Below, in pieces: positions 8,530 through 16,834 of a DNA stretch of 20,845 nt (its first letter is position 1; every line of letters starts with the position of its first letter). The notes under the pieces were generated by a model. That model did no database searches, was not told the DNA's origin, and saw nothing but the letters and a program-made list of their open reading frames with translations. Source of the DNA: Chara braunii (Eukaryota; Streptophyta; Charophyceae; Charales; Characeae); assembly GCA_003427395.1 (NCBI GenBank), contig BFEA01000015.1, positions 1,188,543-1,209,387 of the forward strand, given 5' to 3'. A program made the position numbers and the translations under genes.

Positions 8530-9567
8530 ACACCAATATCTTGCCAACTCATCAATATGCCTTCCAGTGAATCAGTGCTACCCCTGCAGATAGTCTCCAA
8601 GTCATCAATGTGGTCACCACTCATCAGCGCCACCTCTGCAGGTCACATCCAACTCAGGTAAGTATCTTCCATAGCCAACCTTGAATGAACACTCTCAGCC
8701 TCAATCCCTTCCTCCTATGATGCATACACACTCTTCAATACTCATGAGGATCTACTCTGGATACTACTCATAGCTACATACTAACCCTCTACTACTAATG
8801 CTAACTCGCTGGGCAGCTATGGCTGCATCACTTCCAGCGTACAGGCATCTTCCTCCCTCCAGCGCGTCTTCTCCTCCAGCGCTGCTCCTCCTGACTCAGC
8901 GCAGAAGTGCACCAGCACTTCCACGCATTGCAGCCAGTGGAGATCTGGCGAAGAATGAGGCAGGCAGCTCTTTTTATAGTGCTGGCCACTCCTCGCTGGG
9001 TCTGCATTGGCTCAATTCAGCCTCTCCCTTTGTCCCAGACCCTGCATTGCATGGGTCCCAGTACAGTCCCAATGAGATTCAACTGCTGCTGAGGCACTTC
9101 GGCCTGGATTTGGACTTGAAAGTCTGGATCTGGACTGACCCCTTGACTTAGACCAGAACTGGGACTGTGCCTACTGACTTCACTTTCGGACAGGCACAAC
9201 TCTAAACGAACAGACACATTTACTACTTGAACAGGCACTTTCCATTGCACGAACAGGTACACTGCCTACACGTACAGACACACCCTTACTCGAACAGACA
9301 TGACATACACATCTCCTGGTGAACAGGTAAGTCTTTTGACAATGCCCATTGCCTTAGATTTAGATGTGCCTGTTGATAGAGAACTTGACTTTTGACCTCT
9401 TTTCACGTTTCTGAGCCCTGGCAAGATACCTTTTCACAATGCTTTACTTTTACAAGGCCCGTGCTGCTCTATTTTTACAAGGCCTGAGGCCTATATCGGG
9501 TAAAGGCCCTTTTACTACTTGTGTATGAGGTTCTCTTCGGTCAATGCTGCTTTCTCATTAATAAAGT
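8530..9567 (+). mobile_element. Diverged LTR-like region related to the 12644 and 16835 LTRs
   Basis: The order of landmarks follows the two solo LTRs. CTCTGCAGGT and CAGGTAAGT (8630-8663) come first, then a CTACTACTAATGCTAACTCGC segment (8789-8809), then CAGCGCTGCTCCTCC (about 8877-8891), then a TATA box abutting GTGCTGGCC (8971-8986). In the LTRs the equivalent motif is TATATAGTGCTGGCCC. Downstream are a 21-bp tandem array and an AATAAA at 9560-9565. I could not identify TG/CA ends, so its limits are approximate and it may be another family of the same superfamily. Confidence 0.4.
9183..9330. repeat. ~21-bp tandem array (GAACAGRCAC units)
   Basis: Six or seven imperfect units spaced about 21-22 bp apart, each beginning with a variant of CGAACAGACAC, GAACAGGCAC or CGTACAGACAC followed by a variable AT/CT stretch. 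The last unit ends in GAACAGGTAAGT, which resembles a splice donor. It lies 3' of the TATA box in the LTR-like region. Confidence 0.7.
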
Positions 9568-10056
9568 TGTGTCAAAAATTTTCGGAATTTTCACCTTTGA
9601 TCGTATGCGTGTGATATCTCACCCCCAAACAAGAAATGGCCGTTTCAGCATCACACTAAAGTAGTGTGACAGAATGCAAAGACACACTGGAATCCAATCA
9701 TGGCCTTAACTCGCTGTGTTTGTTTTGCCCATCCGAGACTCGATCGTGACTGAAACATACTTATTACCCCGAAAGGAAAAGGAGCACATCATGGGGAAAC
9801 GGAGGGTGTACTCCTTTGACTCATCTATAGTTCTAGTGCTTACAGGTCACCTTGGTTTCAAAAGTAAATTGGTCAGTCTTTCGAGTCTTCACATGTAGAC
9901 TGAGAGGAACATAATCAAGGAGCGGCCAGCCTGACACTGCTGACAGTCAATCCTCCTCAAAGGAGCAAGCTATGGTTGTTCATGGGTTCCATCAACCATA
10001 ACAGAAGCAAGCGTTCGAGTATCGACTCTATACTTGTCAAACTTTTGACTTGCCGA
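9568..10056. other. No gene recognised; two short inverted repeats
   Basis: Contains a perfect 8-bp inverted repeat with a 3-base loop (TCACACTA / TAGTGTGA, 9651-9669) and another 8-bp one (TATGGTTG / CAACCATA, 9971-10000). Neither has a T tract or conserved context that would make it a terminator or RNA gene. Confidence 0.4.
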
Positions 10057-10184
10057 AGTTGCTGGTGGAAAAGGAACTCAACTGCTGCTACCTAGAATAG
10101 AATGAAGGCAGGTCTATATAAGTTGCTGGTGGAAAAGGAACTCAACTGCTGCTACCTAGAATAGAATGAAGGCAGGTCTATAGA
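10057..10184. repeat. Near-perfect tandem duplication of a 64-bp unit
   Basis: The unit starting AGTTGCTGGTGGAAAAGGAA at 10057 is repeated at 10121, identical until the last few bases (CTATATA versus CTATAGA). The identity shows a very recent duplication. Confidence 0.95.
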
Positions 10185-10233
10185 AGAAAAGGAAAGAGTG
10201 AAATTGAAAATTTGCCAATTTGGTTAACTTTTG

Positions 10234-10515
10234 TCAGAAACGTTCGTACCTGTTGCCTAGATTAGTGACATGACGAGTTTGTGACTGAAGGTTTTGGATA
10301 ATTTTTGCAAGACGATGCCCATATATTTGAAACATCGATTCGCTGTTATGACAGTGTATTTCGACAGCAATAACCTCATCGCCGTAGACATCGCCAGTAA
10401 CTACTCGCGAGCGATTAATCCCAAGAACCTCCATCATCTCCTCTAGGCTTCTAGAAGCTCGGTGTCTTATGTCCGGAAACTCCTCAAAGTTCTCCTCCAA
10501 GGCATCTGTCATCAT
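10234..10515 (-). CDS. Possible exon of an unrecognised protein-coding gene
   Basis: A 93-codon minus-strand frame with balanced, non-repetitive composition: an acidic start (ALEENFEEFPDIRHRASRSL), a VTGDVYGDEVIAVEIHCHN strand-like segment and a helical IYGHRLAKIIQNLQS segment. I do not recognise the family. It has an acceptor-like TTTTTTTATGATGACAG on its 5' side (AG at 10507-10506) and a donor-like CAG|GTACGA near 10250. It could therefore be an internal exon of about 256 nt (10505 to 10250) and not a complete small ORF. It is immediately next to a CA microsatellite. A chance frame or a fragment of a mobile-element protein remains possible. Confidence 0.35.
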   Translation of the reverse strand: MMTDALEENFEEFPDIRHRASRSLEEMMEVLGINRSRVVTGDVYGDEVIAVEIHCHNSESMFQIYGHRLAKIIQNLQSQTRHVTNLGNRYERF

Positions 10516-10525
10516 AAAAAAAGTT

Positions 10526-10540
10526 CACACACACACACAC

Positions 10541-10599
<59 letters not shown>

Positions 10600-10607
10600 C
10601 ACACACA
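10526..10607. repeat. (CA)n microsatellite
   Basis: About 41 CA units with two G interruptions (ACGCAC). It borders the 5' end of the ribozyme-bearing repeat. The other copy of that repeat is also preceded by CA repeats. Confidence 0.97.
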
Positions 10608-10832
10608 ATCAGTTTAATCAAATTTTTGTATGTCTGTCTGTTTTCTTGTTTTTTCCCTTTCCCCATTTTTTTTCCAAGTACCTTCTGTCTGTTGGAGTGA
10701 GCATCCTCATGAAGTGCTAAACAGTAGGTGGGCTGTTGTTCGGAGGTCGTACAGCACTCATAGGGGGGCCGCGTGGTTTGGGATGTCTGTGTTGCCTTTG
10801 GGTGATGACAGATGTTCGTCTGGGTGACTCTC

Positions 10833-10878
10833 TGGCTCAGTGGGTGGCGGGAACCAACAGTTTGCCGGGTTCGATCGT
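10833..10878 (+). promoter_or_regulatory. Putative internal Pol III promoter (A and B boxes)
   Basis: TGGCTCAGTGGG fits the A-box consensus TRGCNNAGYNGG, and GGTTCGATCGT fits most of the B-box consensus. The starts are 35 nt apart, compared with about 44 in a tRNA. In copy 2 (19703 and 19738) the A box is kept as TGGCTCAGCAGG with the same 35-nt offset, and the B box is eroded to GGTTCTACTT. Confidence 0.4.
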
Positions 10879-11440
10879 GATGTGAGTAGGTCATGTGCTG
10901 CTTTGCACCGTGTTGGGTGTGTGGACTGCCTCATCTGCGCGCGGCCGCTGCCTTACTGCCTGTCCCGCTTGCTTCGCATGTGCTTCTCTGCAAGTTGATG
11001 CGTTCACTGTGCGGTGTGGCCGTGTTGTTGGTGTTGCCTTGCGCTTCGCTGCTCGGCTGGCTTGTTTCCCATCCGCTGGTCGTTCCTTCCGTGTTTGCTG
11101 CTTGCGTGCCTTGTAGGCTGGTCTTGTCTACTTTGCCTTGTGATTTGCTGCAGGGTTGCCGAGCTGCTGGTCCGCTCGCCCTGTCGTCCCTTGCCGTGTG
11201 GTGCCTTGCTTGTGTTGCCTTGTGCATCACTACATGGTTGCTGCGCTGTCCATCCGTCATCCGCGTGCTGTGTCGTTCCTTGCAGTTGTCTTTAGCGCTG
11301 AGCAGCCGTGTTGCCTCAACAGCGTTGCCTGGTGCTTCGCTGGGTTGCAGCCCGCTGCTGTGTTCCGTTTGGGGGACAGTGAGCCTTCAACAAGGGTCAA
11401 AGGGTTCATGACCCAAACCATCCAATACGAGGATTCTGCG

Positions 11441-11494
11441 GATTGTCGAGGGTTCAGCCTCCTGATGAGTCGGTGGAACTCCGACGAAACAAAT
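11441..11494 (+). ncRNA. Complete type III hammerhead ribozyme
   Basis: Self-cleaving RNA motif. Core box CTGATGA is at 11462-11468 and core GAA at 11486-11488. Stem II is GTCGG (11469-11473) with CCGAC (11481-11485), a perfect 5-bp stem with a 7-nt loop. Stem I is GAGG (11448-11451) with CCTC (11458-11461), with a 6-nt loop. Stem III is TTGT (11443-11446) with ACAA (11489-11492). The cleavage triplet is GTC (11445-11447), so cutting is expected after C11447. The required G10.1-C11.1 and A15.1-U16.1 pairs are present. Stem III is open-ended, which defines type III, and only 4 bp long, as in short-stem retroelement hammerheads. T18 follows at 11503-11520 and could end a Pol III transcript. Activity is inferred from the motif. 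Confidence 0.93.
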
Positions 11495-11502
11495 ATCAGG
11501 TG

Positions 11503-11520
11503 TTTTTTTTTTTTTTTTTT
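11503..11520 (+). terminator. T18 run, possible Pol III terminator
   Basis: Eighteen T residues begin 8 nt after the hammerhead. Pol III stops at runs of four or more T, so a transcript started at the upstream A/B boxes would end here at the latest. It may equally be a simple-sequence expansion; copy 2 has no such run at the equivalent place. Confidence 0.35.
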
Positions 11521-12020
11521 GCTACTTATTCTTTTGTCTGCCTTGTTGCCTTGTTGCCTTGTTGCCTTGCTGCCTTACTGCTTCTTGACTTCCTGTCCTG
11601 TCTTTTCTTGCTTAGTGTTGTTTGCCTGCCCACACGCCTCCCCCATGCCCCCCAGCCTGGGTTCAATGCTGTTGCTTCACCGCCCTAGTGCTAGTTCTTG
11701 ACTTGTTGTTGCGGCCTCATTCTTTTGCCTTGTGCTGTTTGTCCACCCACCCGCCTTCCCCATCCCCTCCACCCTTTGTTCTTTGCTGCGGCTTGTCGTC
11801 CAAGTGCCGTGTTGCGTCTTGACCTTTGCCTTGCCATTTTGTTTGCCTTGTTGTACTTTGCAGTGCCACTGGTTTTCTTTTTTGTTTCATGGCTTTTGAA
11901 AGCTGGACATTATAAGCATTCTTTTCTATGGGCATCCCGGGCTGCGGGCTCTTTCCCTGTGTTGTTTATAAGCACATCTTCCGACACAACATGCAGCGGC
12001 ACGGTTGTGGGAGCCTCGTA

Positions 12021-12021
<1 letters not shown>

Positions 12022-12082
<61 letters not shown>
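12022..12082. repeat. (CA)n microsatellite
   Basis: About 30 uninterrupted CA units between the end of the ribozyme repeat region and the LINE fragment. Confidence 0.97.
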
Positions 12083-12086
<4 letters not shown>

Positions 12087-12189
12087 GTGAAACCATACAG
12101 GATGGAACTTCTAAAGACCAAAAAGAAACTACGAAGGATAGAACTCCCACCATTGGGCTAATGTACCCTGTATGTTTGTTGTTCGACGT

Positions 12190-12643
12190 CTGTAAGGACT
12201 GGCTGCAGTTCCCTGGAGGCTGGTCTTGGCCATCCACATCACTAGGGTTAGAAGCATGCAATGGCTCATAACCTACCGGGTTCTCCCTGTGAACAAGTGG
12301 CTGAGTAAGCGAAGGGCCAGAGTAAACAGCCAGGCCCTGGATGCAATCTGTGCAATCTGCGACAGGGAAACAGAGGAGGACATCACCCACTGGTTGCTGT
12401 ATTGTCCAACAACGACGCAACTCTGGAATAAGGCCAGGGCCCTCTGGAACTCTGTAGCGAGCAAGCTGCTCACTGAGGACTCCCATGGATCTGCTCACAG
12501 GGTTCACAGGACCCTTTATCACGGAGAAATGGGAGCAGAAGCTCTATAGAAGACTCCGTCCGCTGACGCTCTGGAGAGTCTAGAAAAGGTGTAAACAGAC
12601 CATCGACGCCACAAGAGATGCCACTGGAGGAGGCCTGGGAAAG
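12190..12643 (+). pseudogene. LINE ORF2 C-terminal fragment with zf-RVT domain
   Basis: After a stop, the plus frame reads VPWRLVLAIHI, then LPVNKWLSKRRARVN. The zinc-binding motif follows: CAIC, nine residues, H, four residues, C (CAICDRETEEDITHWLLYCP), then LWNKARALW. This is the reverse-transcriptase zinc-binding domain found at the C terminus of plant LINE ORF2, and the four ligands are intact. After about 12500 the coding signal moves one frame (KLYRRLRPLTLWRV, stop, KRCKQTIDATRDA) and runs to 12643, where the LTR begins. 5' truncation, frameshift and stops make it dead. Whether it is the same LINE family as 5787-7560 cannot be told. Confidence 0.85.
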
Positions 12644-14025
12644 TGTTACATGCACAGATCTGCAATGTACGTAATAAACCGAGAATCTGCAATGTGATGA
12701 AAAGGACTGAATAGACAATGCGGTACGAGTAGAATCTCGACAAGCAATGTACATTCTCATTCATACATAAAGATGCTGAAGAGCGCAGGGAAGACTTTAA
12801 TACAAAGACTGACCTGACAGGACTGACCTCATTCACGTAGTGCAGAGTAACGAAGCAGAATGCTAGAGTACCTCTAACTAGCCCAATCAATGATTGAACT
12901 CAGACTAAACATGCATTGTATCCATCACGAAGTGTGAAGGAGCCTGGCGCTGCACACAGGAAGATAGCGCCAGGTCCAGACATACACAGACGAAGAGATA
13001 AGGATCAGACGAAAGGAGGGAAGAAGATGGGAATGTCGTTAACACCAAGTCTTGGTCACCAATCCCAAATAGTCCCTCGTTGCCATGTCTGAATCCCCAA
13101 AAAGTTGAGTCTGGATCATATGTCACCAAGCCCGGTATCTCTTCTCTCGTAGTCTGCAACTGCAGGGAAGTCAGAAGTTGAGAGGGTAAGAAGAAGATGG
13201 GGGGACTGAGAAGAGGAAGAAGAAGACTCTCTCTCTCACTGTTACGAACCAGATACCAACCTGTGATGTGGGCGCTGTGCTGCAGGTACCTCGAAGATGA
13301 AGCTGGAGCAACGGCGCTGCAGGTCAGTACTCCTGGCCTCCGCCCAAACTCTCTCTCTCTCTCTCTAACACTATCCTAGCTATGGCGCCCAGCGCTGGAG
13401 ACTACAGCTACCTACTGCGCCCAGCGCTGAAGACTACAAGCTAATGCTACCACTACTACAACGCAGCGCTCCCTCCAGAGTGCTGCTCCCGAATCCTGAA
13501 GACTACTGCCTCCTGAATAATGAATCGTGACGTGCCTGGGGGGGTACTTATATACTTCCACGGCCTGCCTCCTGACTGCCTAAAGGGCCAGCCAGGCCGA
13601 GGAGGCTGCTCTTGCCAATCCACGGCCTGCCGGCCTGTCTCCTGACTGCCTGAAGGGCCAGCCAGGCCGAGGAGGCTGCTCTTGCCAATCCACGGCCTGC
13701 CTCCTGACATCCTGAAGGGCCAGCCAGGCCGAGGTGCCAATGCCGAAGTGTGCCAGGGGCTGGCGCTGCAGCATCTGCTGAGGCTGGCGTGGATACAGGC
13801 TAAGAATAGCCTGTTCCCGAAACCCTGGTTTGGTGCCTGAGTTTCAGGGCCGGTTGTTCTGACCGAAAATAGCCCTTCGTTTCAGGCTAAAAAGGCTCTT
13901 GCCATTTTTAGTTTGAAACGACACAGGGACTGTAGGCCCCTGTTTTCAGGCTGAATTCTAGGCTTTTTGGCTGAAGGGCGCAGGGCCTGGAAAATGGCCT
14001 GTGTGTGCAGGCGCAGCATGTAACA
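12644..14025 (+). mobile_element. Solo LTR, copy A (1382 bp)
   Basis: It starts TGTTACATGC and ends GCATGTAACA, a perfect 10-bp terminal inverted repeat with canonical TG...CA ends, both shared with copy B at 16835. The flanks GAAAG (12639-12643) and GAAGG (14026-14030) form an imperfect 5-bp target-site duplication. A TATA-like TTATATA lies at 13548-13554. No primer-binding site follows the 3' end and no gag/pol is nearby, so it is a solo LTR left by recombination. Orientation is taken from the TATA box and the GCAGGTCAGT splice-donor-like motif (also GCAGGTAAGT in copy B). It sits directly after the LINE tail. Confidence 0.85.
13559..13741. repeat. Tandem 62-70 bp units within LTR copy A
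   Basis: Three units start with CACGGCCTGCC at 13559, 13621 and 13691. Each contains AAGGGCCAGCCAGGCCGAGG, and the first two end CTCTTGCCAATC. The third is shortened. Copy B has only one such segment, so the array expanded within this LTR, just 3' of the TATA box. Confidence 0.9.
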
Positions 14026-15549
14026 GAAGGTCTCAAACAGGCACTGTAAGTGTAGTGTCAAACGGACTGGCACAGAACAATGTGAGGAATGAGCCCTCGA
14101 GGGGCCCGTATCAGACATGCAAGTGTTCTGGGCTGCGGCCCCCAGCAACCCCGTGCCCGCCCTAAGTGAAGGTGGGCCTGAATATCCACGGGAGGCCTCC
14201 TTACGACATTTTTCCAAATGTGGGGAATCAGACAGTTGCAGCACACCAGTTGGTTACAAAGCAACGTGAGCCTTTGCTGGCTCCCTCCAGAAGCAACAGC
14301 TACGCTGCACAGTTGAGCCCAGGGCCCCGGTTGGTTGCGCCCTGGGCACACACAGTGGGAGACCGACATATCACGCAGTGGCCGCGGACGAATGAGAAAG
14401 CAGCATTGTCGTCACACAGAATGCGGCCAACCCTTGGGGCCTGGACGGCTGCCTGGACGTGCCCAACTGAAAAGGGCCCAGGCCCGTAACAGTGGGGTTG
14501 GGCCTGGGTGCAGACATTGGGGCTCGACTGGAAGCTACTGGAAACTTCCCAGGCCAGGCCCACGCAGCCAGACAGAGGGTCGCATTTTCCATAAAGGAAA
14601 CTGCCTCACCCAGGCAGCCTCATTCTGGCCTTGGCAGGCAATTCGGACACGCTGCTGCATTGCTGCGCTAGTGTCTGCATGTGCACTGCTGGTCGGACGC
14701 GCACACGGGCGCTGAGGTGAGGGGCATTGCCGAGGCAGCGGGCGCACAGCAGCCATAACCGGGCTGCAGGGGTGCAGGCAGGTGATGGCTATGGTGGTCT
14801 TCGGGTAGGAGGCACATGCAAAGGGGAACCAAGGGGTGATGAGGGGAGGAGAGAGAACGTACCTGGTGTATGCCGGTGGTCGGCATTGGTGTTGACGTCA
14901 CGTACATTGGTCTTCAACTTCTATGTGATCCAGTCTCATGAACGTAGATAGGGAAGATAGACTGAGTAGTGTAGGCTGGGCGCTGGGCGCCAGACAGTAG
15001 GAGCGGCATTGAATACAGTGTTGGTGTGACCAGAGAGCATCGGCATTGTCACTCAAGTTCATTGTCTTGCGCTTATTTGGATGGTATCTTGGTGCATTTG
15101 TGCTCTCTGCTTGGTACATGACTATCTGGACTCCTTCGTGTTTTTGCAACTTGGTTTTCGGTCTATCGCTCTCGCTCACATTCCTTGCAACAAGGAACCA
15201 AATTAAGAAAGACCCTAGCAGAAGGTAAGAAACCGTTGACAAATTTACAAAGGTCGGATTGGGAGGACGGAAGTTCCGTACTCTGGAGAGGGATATGCTG
15301 AAGCTGGTCTGGAGGCTCGGTCGAAGCGGTGCGAGGGTACTGCAAACTCGATGGGAGACGCTCGCTCGGAACACAGTACCATGGAATGCACGGGCGTCAG
15401 CCTAGCATCAGGCTGAGCACTACGGTCTACACGAGGGGGTTGGATAGAGAACGACATGCGGCCGGCTGGCTGCAGGCAGCGGTGTCCCGACACTGGGCTG
15501 CGCCCGGCCGTATGACCAGATGCAATGACCGGAAGAGAGAGCCCCTTGA
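14026..15549. other. No gene recognised (GC-rich)
   Basis: GC-rich DNA without similarity to the other repeats that I could detect. Overlapping frames exist on both strands, including a 158-codon minus frame at 14898-15374, but none has recognisable domains. It is not an LTR-element interior, as no retroviral-type protein or primer-binding site is visible. Confidence 0.4.
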
Positions 15550-15565
15550 GGGTTTAGGGTTTTAG
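15550..15565. repeat. Short interstitial telomere-like motif
   Basis: GGGTTTAGGGTTTTAG holds about two TTTAGGG units, in the orientation opposite to the terminal tract. It also contains the telo-box sequence (AAACCCTAA on the minus strand). Too short to separate from chance. Confidence 0.4.
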
Positions 15566-16449
15566 CATGTGGTCGGTCCCGGGTTGACTGGGGGGATGAC
15601 TTGAGCAGTGTTGACGTGATATGATAGCGTCAGGAGGAGCAGGATTTTAAAACAGGAGAATGGGACGGCAAACAAGCGGTTAGTGGGAAGGGGTGAGGGG
15701 AGGTACATCCTCTCAGATTGAAGGTAATCGATGTCGTCCGCTCAGGTCTCTCTACCATGAAGGGGAGAATCATTGGTGTGTGTTGTATGCTGTATTTTGA
15801 CTTGCCGGTGGAATACGAACCGTACTGACGCTTCACAGAATGGCTATGGAGCCAGAGCCGTGAGGTTGTGTTCCGTGAGGTTGTGTTGTTTGAAAACAAA
15901 CAAAAAAAAGGACAAAACTTAGCAAGGATTGTAAGAACGATGACCACAAAAGATCATGAGAACAGAAAAGTGAACGCGCAAAAGAGAGAGAGTCGAATCA
16001 GTGATTGGTGCAAACTCTTCCTGCACTGGTGGCTCTAGGCTCTACTCGCCTTGCCTCCGGGCCAATAAACCCTCTAAAGAGGTGGGAAAATCATTTCAGA
16101 CTTAAATCTTCCTTGGAACTGGACAGACCTAACCTCACACGACTCTACATTCGCTCTGTTACTGCTAAGTCTCCCAGACACAGGACCGCTCCAAGTGGGT
16201 GGAAGATCCCTACTAATTTAGTATTAACTTTTAAGTGCCTTCTATTTTACCTATGCTATGACCTTGTCCAATTCTTGAAGCAAAACAATTTTGAGACAGT
16301 AACATCCATCACAACTCGAAAAGTGGATTTAGATCCAGGGTGACGAAGAAGAGCAGAACAGAGAACAGAGAATAGCGAGACCACGGTAACAGTCAATGCT
16401 TCCAAGGCCACCAATGTAGCACCAAGAAGACGAAGAAGAAATCAAGATT
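15566..16449. other. No gene recognised
   Basis: Mixed sequence. No domain, RNA gene or repeated module recognised. Frames present are short and overlap. Confidence 0.4.
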
Positions 16450-16779
16450 GAATCAATGTCATCTCCTCTCGGACCCCCACGGCCTCCTGCGGCATGCCGA
16501 CAGTTCACCAGCTGAGATGGTCGGCTTGCCACCTTTGGTTGGTTTGGTAGGGGCTATCCCTTTGCCCCATCCATCCTTCGCCAGGGGTTAGGATCAACCC
16601 CAACTGGAGTTAAAAGAAACATCTCTCGGGTTACCCAGCGGTGCCTTGACATGGATGGAGGCTCGTGTAAGGAGATATGCAAGGCCATATAGGTAGCTAG
16701 GTAGTGGGAGGTATAATTGAGAGAAGAATATAGCTTAGTAACTAAGTTGGAAAAAAGAAGAAGAATCAATGTCATCTCC
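16450..16779 (+). mobile_element. SINE-related insertion with 17-bp target-site duplication
   Basis: The 17-mer GAATCAATGTCATCTCC occurs exactly at 16450-16466 and 16763-16779. The 296 bp between (16467-16762) end in the A-rich tail GGAAAAAAGAAGAA just before the second copy, the signature of target-primed reverse transcription. The body shares CCCCCACGGCC, GTTCACCAGCTGAGAT.GTCGGCTTG and AGGGGTTAGG.T with the minus-strand SINE at 7041-7322. The tRNA-like head and the 20-bp tandem units are absent, so this copy is 5'-truncated or is a LINE 3' end sharing the SINE tail. Confidence 0.8.
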
Positions 16780-16834
16780 CTCCTCCTCTCGCCTCCTCTT
16801 ATTAACAATTGAGTACAACAATAAATGAATCGGC

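Larger units (their letters stand above)
10608..11830 (+). mobile_element. Hammerhead-bearing non-coding repeat, copy 1
   Basis: This ~1.2-kb block aligns end to end with 19501-20690. Shared landmarks in order are TTTTTGTATGTCTGTCTG, GTGAGCA, CAGCACTC, TGATGxxAGATG, TGGCTCAG...GGGAACCAACAG, GTGTGAGTAGGTC, GTGTGGACTGCC, the GT/GCC-rich middle, CAAGGGTCAAAGGGTTCA, the hammerhead, and a C-rich CCTGCCTCCCCC end. No credible coding frame. An A box TGGCTCAGTGGG (10833-10844) and a B-box-like GGTTCGATC (10868-10876) are conserved in position in both copies, suggesting a tRNA-like Pol III promoter, although their spacing is about 9 nt shorter than in a tRNA. No terminal repeats or target-site duplication were found. 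Confidence 0.65.

Noticed and set aside
10893-11701. Cys/Leu-rich 170-180 aa plus-strand frames
   Set aside because: They lie in the GT/GCC-rich body of the ribozyme repeat. The copy at 19608-20239 does not keep the same protein, so it is not under coding constraint.
14898-15374. 158-aa minus-strand frame
   Set aside because: No recognisable domain and strong overlap with other frames; a chance open frame is the simpler reading.
15398-15420. Small inverted repeat TCAGCCT...AGGCTGA
   Set aside because: A 7-bp hairpin without T tract or repeated context; expected by chance in 20 kb.
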